DNA of 64,000 nucleotides from Saccharina japonica (taxonomy: Eukaryota; Sar; Phaeophyceae; Laminariales; Laminariaceae), in NCBI GenBank assembly GCA_008828725.1, contig MEHQ01004546.1, positions 242,324 to 306,323 of the forward strand, given 5' to 3'. Of the stretch, positions 57,799-64,000 are shown in pieces. The position numbers and the translations under genes were made by a program. The notes below the pieces were generated by a model, which saw only the letters and a program-made list of their open reading frames with translations, was not told where the DNA came from and ran no database searches. Numbering within the stretch: position 1 is the first letter of the stretch; every line of letters begins with the position of its first letter.

Positions 57799-58299
57799 AC
57801 TCCTTCGCTCTGACGCTGAGCCTGGCTAAGGTAACGCGCGTGGGGCGACGAAACCGATCGAAAACTGCACAACACACACAGCTCTATTTAGGCCGGCAGC
57901 GACTCTGGGGCGCTACGCACTAATTAAGAGAGATTTGCGGCTACATACCAGAACTAGCGTACCACAACACAAGAACGAGCAATACCGCAATCGATCACCA
58001 CGTGAAAAAAAAACTATCCAAAACAAAAATCAACGCTACTAAGTTAACGATCCCTGTGCCGCACTGCGCTATTCGGTAAACGGCGACGCCCCTCCTCCGA
58101 CTTCAGGTCTGAGCGTAGTCTGTTCGTGCTGCTCGCGATTTTATTTTCAGGAGCCCACGCATCTGCAGTAGCTATATACGTATAATTTGTCACAATTACT
58201 CACTGCATACGCCTTCCACGGTTAGGCGGTGTGAAATTCGCCAGGGCCGGGGAGGGTGACGAAACATCCCCTCCCAAGACGTGAAATCTCAGCACGGTA

Positions 58300-58455
58300 C
58301 CAAAAACAGCCGTTCTGAGACGGAATCACCAAAAACGTTCTGAGACGGAATCACCGAAAACAAAATCACAAAAAAAAATGCGTTCTGAGACGGAATCACC
58401 CAAAACAAACCACAAAAACAAAAACGTGCTGAGACGGAATCACCGAAAACAAACC
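58300..58455 (+). repeat. Tandem repeat CGTTCTGAGACGGAATCACC
   Basis: Four to five units with variable AAAACAAA spacers. Confidence 0.8.
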
Positions 58456-59398
58456 AGCAACTATTAGCTCTACGTAAAGGCGCAGCAGTCCCCTCCCCTA
58501 GGGAAGCCATCGATGCCGATCGGCTATATACGCCGTAGACACGATACGCGAAGGCTGCCTTGTTGTCCTTCCTGCCGCGCAATAGCTACTTTCAAAATTA
58601 TTGTTTGGGGGGGGGGGGTTCGCTTGTATCTCCTGTACCAGCGACTCCAACATTCAGCCCCAAAACTTCCATTCCCAGCCTGACTTGTGGGACATCCCTA
58701 AGACCCCCAAGATAACCCTCCCATCTGGCAGCACTCGACTCCACACCCACTTGACGAATACACACAAAACTGCCATCACTACTACTGATGGTGTGCCCCC
58801 CTGCATACACACGAGCGACAGGTCACGTCCTTCCGCGCGCACGTGTTTCTACTTCGGCAAGCCTACAGAACGCTACACCTGGCCAAACCTCAACTTTCAC
58901 AAGGCAGGTAACTACATAACGTCATACTTGACAGGTAGATGATACCTCAGTCAACAATCGTCATGTCCAACAGGACCAACCAGTGGAGAGAAAGCATCGG
59001 TAATCATCACGGGAACGCGACACCCTCTCATCTTGTGAAACGTCCGAGCGCAATACACAGTAAAACTTTTCCGGACAACGGTTCGGAGCTGGGAGGGGCA
59101 CCATATCACCGACATCACCGCGCCTCGCGCCCGCCCAACGCAACCCACACCAACGCGTTTCGACACCACCACCACCACCACCACCACCACCCCATCCCCT
59201 TCCTCTAGCAAACAAGCATGTCAAGAGATGACAGTTTCAAGCGTCGTCCATCACATCACACCTTTACTAACTCCCCACACTAACCAAACCAGTGTTTCAA
59301 GTCATAAGTCATAACACGGTCGTCTGTCTGTCACAGGCCTAAAAACTAAAAACTGCCGTCTCCTGCACATATTATATTTGCCACGTAAGGCAAACGCC

Positions 59399-59707
59399 TT
59401 ACGCAAGGCGCTTGCCCTCGAATCCACCCTCCACACCACCGCCGCCGGCGACGGCACCACCACCAGCACCACCAGCACCCACCGCCCCTCCCGTTCCCAC
59501 ACCCTCCGCTACCGGTGCCCGGCGTCGTACCACCCTCCTCCTGCCCCCGGCCAGACGCGCTTTCTCGGCCCTCATCTCGGCTTCCCGGGCTGCCACGGCG
59601 TCGGCAGCCACGGCCCTGAGCTCGAGGGCCTTCTCCAGCCCGCCCACCCACGGGTGCTCGGCGGCGTCAGAGGCGGACAGGCGCATGTTCACATCCCGCT
59701 CCAGGAG
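59399..59707 (-). CDS. Protein kinase terminal exon: subdomain XI and C-terminal tail
   Basis: Minus-strand acceptor CCTGGCAG|CTC; stop TAA at 59399-59401. Phase 0 from the previous exon gives FMSK|LLERDVNMRLSASDAAEHPW, the LL..D...R..A.....HPW motif with the invariant subdomain XI Arg. After it comes an Ala/Glu/Arg helix (LRAVAADAVAAREAEM), a basic patch (GGRRRVVRRR) and a Gly/Val/Ala-rich tail ending EGKRLA. The pyrimidine tract before the acceptor is made of short CCTCGTCCCAACCCCAACCT-type repeats (59717-59815). The gene is convergent with the plus-strand gene, about 9.2 kb away. Confidence 0.85.
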   Translation of the reverse strand, partial: LLERDVNMRLSASDAAEHPWVGGLEKALELRAVAADAVAAREAEMRAEKARLAGGRRRVVRRRAPVAEGVGTGGAVGAGGAGGGAVAGGGGVEGGFEGKRLA

Positions 59708-60489
59708 CTGCCAGGAGGAGAGGTTGGGGTTGGGACGAGGAACCAGGGGAGGAGGTTGGGATTGGGGCGGGGAACCGCGGGGGGAGGTTGGGGTTGGGAC
59801 GAGGAACCGGGGTTGATTGAGCTTGAGCACGATGTTTGGTTCAAGTTTTTTTTTTTTCCTACGTTTCCCGCGCGTTTTCGAAAAATTCGAAAAGTCGGGG
59901 TCATGTTCGGTTAGGCTTGTGTGCTGAGAGCGAGGGTGAAAAACGTGCTAACAACATCGCGTTTCACGGTAATGTAGCATACCAGGTAGTCCCGTTTGAC
60001 TAGCGTGCCGTAAAAAAGTTGTTTCTATTTACACCGTAAACGATGAGCTAACAGTCATCGACGACTGTTGTATGGGCTCAGAGGCTATCATGTACCAAGT
60101 ACAACCTAACACAAACACAATATTGGGTCTATTAAAAGATCCCCCCTATGGCCCTCCTTATTCTTAGACATAATTTATTGTTTTCGGTGAATGAATATTA
60201 TACCGAAGTAACACACACCTGATGAGTCAGGCAAGCAAAACAAAAAATATCATGAAGACCCAAACTGTTTGGGGGCAATGCTGGCTACAAGGGTTGCATG
60301 CAACCTTTGGGAGAGTTGCATACTGTAGTCCTTGCCTTGGCCCGGTCCGACAAAATGGTTGAAATGTACATGACTTTAAACCCCTAACCTCAACCTTGAC
60401 CCCTTCCCCTTGGGAAATTTCTCGGAAATTTGTTTTTCACACGTCGGGCAGATCTCATAGATCATTCCCACTTGATGATCTAAATTTTT

Positions 60490-60640
60490 CAGGTCAGAGA
60501 CATGTGTGATCTGTATGATCTGTGTGATCTGCATGATCTGTATGATCTGTATGATCTGTATGGCTTGTATGACCTGCATGATCTGTATGATGTATATGAT
60601 TTGTATGATATGTATGATCTGTATGATCTAGCTTATGATG
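60490..60640 (+). repeat. Minisatellite ATGATCTGTATGATCTGTAT
   Basis: About 15 units of the 9-10-mer TGTATGATC, in the kinase intron. Confidence 0.85.
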
Positions 60641-60814
60641 CCGGGCGGGGGCCGTACCATCTGCATGATTTAGGACGTGTTTCCTGGGATGGATCTGCAC
60701 TATACAGATAGATCCTGCATGATTTAGGACGTGTTTCCTCGGATGGATCGCACAACGGCAGGCAAGGATTTAAACGATCTATCTGTAGATCATCTATCTG
60801 ATCTATGTCCGACG

Positions 60815-61400
60815 TGTGGAATGGAATACGTACTGAGGAGTTGGTGTGGACTATCAACCAGTTTGTCGAAAGTGGGCCAAGTCGTAATAGTCTGGGAAAT
60901 TTCTCGGAATCAAGATGCAACGAGGATTTAGTGTGGAATATCAACCATTTCGTCGAAAATGGGCCAAGTCGTGATATTCTAGGGAATTTCTCGGAATCAG
61001 GATGTAATGGGGAGTTAGTGTGAAATATCAATGATTTTGTCGAAGCTGGGCCAAGTCTAATCTGGGAACTTTCTCGGAATCAAGATGCAATGAGGATTTA
61101 GTGTGTGGAATATCAAGCATTCTGTTGAAAATGGGCCAAGTGGTAATAATCTGGGAAATTTCTTGGAATCAAGATGTAATGGGGAGTTAGTGTGGGCTAT
61201 CAACCATTTATTCAAAGCTGGGCCAAGTCGTTAGAATCTGGGAAATGTCTCGGAATCAAGATGTAATGGGGAGTTAGTGTGGAATATCAACCATTTTATG
61301 GAAGCTGGGCCAAGTCGTAATAATCATCCGCGAAATTTCTCGGAATCAAGATGTAACGATAAGTTAGTGTGGACTATCAACCATTTTTTGTCGAAAAGGA
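60815..61400 (+). repeat. Tandem repeat of about 85-90 bp, seven units
   Basis: Units share GAGTTAGTGTGGA.TATCAAC, GGGCCAAGTCGTAATA and GGGAAATTTCTCGGAATCAA. The array ends about 100 bp from the kinase exon at 61498. Confidence 0.85.
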
Positions 61401-61497
61401 GCCCAAACCGAAAGCACTACTTTTCATATTACTAACCCTTGGGGTAAACAAAATGTGAGGTTATACATTGTCCGAAACGCGGCTCAGCACTTGTCAC

Positions 61498-61667
61498 CTT
61501 GGACATGAAATCAGTCGCGTCGGCAGTCAGGAGGAGCTGGTCGTCGAAAGTCACAGAAGCGGAAGAGATGTTCTCGCGCTCCTTCATGTCCAAGAGGTCT
61601 TCGTAGTGCAGCTCGATCCCCTGTGCCTGCACGCCTCCTCCAGTCACGCTCCCCTTGCGCTCGCCTC
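61498..61667 (-). CDS. Protein kinase exon: subdomain X region
   Basis: On the minus strand the donor AAG|GTGACA ends the exon at 61498. The product includes ELHYEDLLDMKERENISSAS and VTFDDQLLLTADATDFMSK, which corresponds to the ...I..G...F...LS..A.DL..KLL stretch after GRTPF in kinases. The 5' edge is uncertain: the pyrimidine-poor acceptor GTCAG|GAGG (61667) is used here, but strict phase from the upstream exon would need a different AG (for example GGGAG|CGTG near 61647) or a small extra exon between. Confidence 0.7.
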
Positions 61668-61859
61668 CTGACTCGCCGTTGGGGCTTCAGAGCGGACACA
61701 TAGCAGCACGCAGAAAGAAACCGAGTTTTTAATTTGAAACAAGACAATTTTCAAGCCTGCAGTTAATACCCTATCGCTTACATCCCCCCGCTGCCACCGG
61801 CACCCGCACCGTCGATGGCGAAGGGTTTCGATACGCCAGACGTGGCAGTAGACCTCACA

Positions 61860-61905
<46 letters not shown>

Positions 61906-63014
61906 CTCTCGCTCTCTCGCTCTCTCCGAGTGAGTGGTTTCACGGTGGAATGTGCACCCCGTACGTAGCAATTTGTGGTGAACTATATACAGATGAACGT
62001 GCGGTGAACCATATACATATGAAAGTGCGGTGAACTAACTGTATATACATACCTGGTATGAGAGTGCGGTGAGAGGTATATTAAAAAATAAAAAATAAAA
62101 CAGCTGTGAGCTCGAGGATTTCGTCGAAACTCACCTTTGCTAGCTGAGTCTGATACTTCGATCGCGCGTATATATACACACGTAAATACTTACTTTTTAC
62201 CCGTCCGCAAGGAGGATACAAATAAAAATAATAAATAAATGAATAACAAGAGCAGATCGGGGATATATACGTGTGACCGTCTATAACAGCAACGGAGGGC
62301 TCGATTTAGACTCTGCTGTCACACCGTTAGCGCTGTCATGACATTACCCGACCATGTGCGCCTGAGGAGAGGGTGTGCGGGGGGGAGCGGAGAAAGCGCT
62401 GTACTGAAGGAGCAAACTACGAGGGTAACATGGCGATACCCTCGCCTCGCGTAAGAGAGGAGGGGTCGCATTTGAAGCATGTGCGCATCCAATGCTGTGC
62501 CTCATGCTGCTATTACGGAGGACCATAGTAAACACTAGTAAATAGGACCAATTTATTTTAGTAATAATAGGTGAATATGTAGGTGTTTGTGTGTACCGTA
62601 GGTCCTATTTACTAGTGTTTACTATGGCCCCCCGTAATATTGGAAAATGTTACCCTGCCGATTCAGTGGGAAGTAATCGAGCTGAGGTAACCGAGGTGAT
62701 GGAAGTTTTCCTGCAGACACAAAAAAAAAAAAAGCAGAGGCGTTTTTTGCTCCAACTCAGAAGAGAACGCCCGTACAGGTCTCGCTAGTACCAGCTCGAA
62801 CCGTTGAAAATTCCTAGTCTCTCTCTATGACGTGCAAAGAAACGGCTCGAAAACGCTCTGCAAAAAAAAACGATCTCGCGCTGGAAAAGCGTTGGGCTTC
62901 TCCCGCGCTCTCTGCCAGCTGCCCTCTGCAATGCGCATATATACGTAAGGTTTTGGCTCTGAACGACTCCTACGATTTGCTTTGGTGGCACAGCGATTTT
63001 CAACGGTCCTTTAC
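61668..63014 (-). other. Kinase intron
   Basis: It holds a (CT) run at about 61862-61926, a copy of the AAATCCTCGAGCTCACAGC element in reverse (62097-62165), and a MITE at 62513-62638. No exon-like kinase segment was recognised, though a small exon resolving the phase conflict could hide here. Confidence 0.5.
62513..62638 (+). mobile_element. MITE-like element, family B copy
   Basis: TTACGGAGGACCATAGTAAA to TTTACTATGGCCCCCCGTAA, within the kinase intron. Confidence 0.8.
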
Positions 63015-63133
63015 CTGAATGGCGTCCTGCCGTGCATGAGCTCGTAGGCGACAACGCCCAGTCCCCACGTGTCAACCTTGAGGCTGAAGTACACCTCCTC
63101 CTCGCCCGTCACCTGCTCGGGCGCCATGTACGC
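63015..63133 (-). CDS. Protein kinase exon: activation-segment end to subdomain IX
   Basis: On the minus strand the acceptor GGTAAG|GCG and donor TTCAG|GTAAAG bound 119 nt. It encodes AYMAPEQVTGEEEVYFSLKV and DTWGLGVVAYELMHGRTPF. The APE motif and the invariant Asp of DxWxLGV (subdomains VIII and IX) are both present, as is the GRTPF turn, so this is a eukaryotic Ser/Thr-type kinase domain. The split codon (AG) continues in the next exon. Upstream exons with the catalytic HRD and DFG motifs are not in the window and should lie above 64000. Family (AGC, CAMK, Aurora-like) cannot be settled. Confidence 0.87.
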
Positions 63134-64000
63134 CTTACCGGTACGAGGTAGACACAGCAGCAGTCGTCGGGGAGTGAGTGGTCTATTGGGTGAGCCATTG
63201 GGGCTGTTGATTGATGGTTGATTGGGTGATATCAACAACGACTCCGAAAACAAAAAACAAAAAAAGACAGGAAAAAAAACAATCCTGGAGGTTTGAAGGT
63301 CGCACCGCAATTTCAACAATCTTGAACAAAAAATCACCAACGACTCCAAAAACAGAACAAAAAAATAAATAGAAACGAAAAAAACACTCCTGAAGGTTTG
63401 GAGGTCGCGCCGCAATTTCGACAATCTTGAACAAGAAATCACTAACGACATCAAAAACAAAAACAAAAACAAAAAACATTGGGAAAAAAAACCGTCCTGA
63501 AGGTTTGAAGGTCGCACCGCAATAAAAAAAACAAAAACAATCTTGGAACAACCATTGCATTATTTTCCCTCCGGGGGCTGTTGCTTAATGGCTGATTGGC
63601 CGCACAGAAACGCTCTCTCCGAAAAAACAGAAATAAAAAACACCACTCGGATTATTACAAACACCACTCGGATTTTGTTTTCGGAGCTCGCCCCGCGATT
63701 CAACCATCTTGAGCAACAACAGACTCGGAAAACTACACCCATTTTCTTTGGCACTATGTTGCTGATAAGATCGTGAACGAGCCACAAAGTGGTACCATAA
63801 CGTTTGGTCTAAGAAGCTATCCCTGCCACCGCCGTGACGCCGAAACGCTCGACCGAAAAAACAGAGAGGGAAAAAAAAATATCTCCACATTTATATCGTG
63901 CCCCCCTTTTCGTCAAAATTAATTAGTCCACACTACGTAGCTCAGGTAATAAATTAATTACCAGGTAATTATTTGCATCCACCCCTTGCCCGAATACTAC
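63134..64000 (-). other. Kinase intron (5' part beyond the window) with tandem repeats
   Basis: 63228-63540 holds about three units of 110 bp (CAATCTTGAACAA, GAAGGTTTGAAGGTCGCACC, AACGACTCCAAAAAC). 63560-63900 contains diverged related pieces. No HRD or DFG exon seen. Confidence 0.6.

Larger units (their letters stand above)
50239..59398. other. Intergenic region between convergent genes
   Basis: Holds GCT runs (50511-50550, 51849-51990), poly-G tracts (50760-50780, 52969-52987), a duplicated block of about 140 bp with GTTCGTCGTGCGTGCG (52205-52540), MITEs and satellites listed separately. Several long open frames here (poly-Ala/Asp, poly-Ser) come from the trinucleotide runs. Transcript 3' ends of both genes must lie here. 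Confidence 0.55.
59708..61497 (-). other. Kinase intron with minisatellites
   Basis: Apart from the repeats annotated at 60490-60640 and 60815-61400, the interval is AT-rich and without recognisable coding potential. Short poly-T and G-rich tracts flank the terminal exon. Confidence 0.5.

Noticed and set aside
60490-60640. Regular short repeats that might look like a CRISPR array
   Set aside because: No spacers: simple head-to-tail minisatellite in a eukaryotic intron.
63585-63890. Minus-strand frame upstream of the kinase exon as an additional kinase exon
   Set aside because: Contains no HRD, DFG or other kinase motif and overlaps repeat-derived A/T-rich DNA.

Overview
The window looks like nuclear DNA of a complex eukaryote. 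Genes are split by long GT..AG introns, some over 5 kb. Coding exons are GC-rich and often Ala/Gly/Ser/Glu-rich, while introns are AT-rich, full of short palindromic MITE-like elements, poly-G tracts and minisatellites. There is no operon structure and no Shine-Dalgarno spacing. A large-genome stramenopile, for example a brown alga, fits the intron density and the Ala/Gly/Ser-rich protein style, but this is inference: no species marker was found.

Layout. 1-662 is 5' flank or 5' UTR. 663-45353 (+) holds an ANKRD13-type gene (ankyrin repeats followed by a GPCR-chaperone domain, the GPCR_chapero_1 family). I resolve 11 exons. Exon 1 (663-3902) encodes a roughly 1080-residue low-complexity extension and enters the first ankyrin repeat. 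Intron 1 (18.9 kb) is a repeat graveyard with a 2.2-kb direct duplication joined at an N. Exons 2-4 (22827-22946, 28213-28332, 33252-33353) complete the ankyrin repeats. Exons 7-11 (39716-39872, 42259-42345, 43419-43562, 44755-45000, 45246-45353) carry the chaperone domain. The two exons that belong between them, 5 and 6, are present only on the minus strand (36476-36559 and 35855-35945). They sit inside a segment flanked by a nearly identical 2.3-kb inverted repeat (31182-33490 and 36952-39260) that also carries a second, antisense copy of exon 4. Next to the left arm is an uninterrupted 1845-bp (GTGCT) array. Flipping the segment between the arms would restore exon order 4-5-6-7 and splice phase at the exon 6/7 junction, although exon 6 also shows two frame breaks. 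This is either an assembly orientation error across a long inverted repeat or a real inversion polymorphism or switch. It is the most notable structure in the window.

46699-50238 (+) holds two convincing acidic and proline-rich exons and one doubtful terminal exon. They are either the 3' end of the same gene or a separate gene. 50239-59398 is intergenic and rich in trinucleotide runs, MITEs and a MITE-derived satellite. 59399-63133 (-) is the 3' part of a Ser/Thr protein kinase gene (activation-segment end to subdomain XI plus a C-terminal tail), convergent with the first gene; its N-lobe and catalytic loop lie beyond 64000. No autonomous transposon protein, rRNA, CRISPR array or confident functional tRNA was seen.
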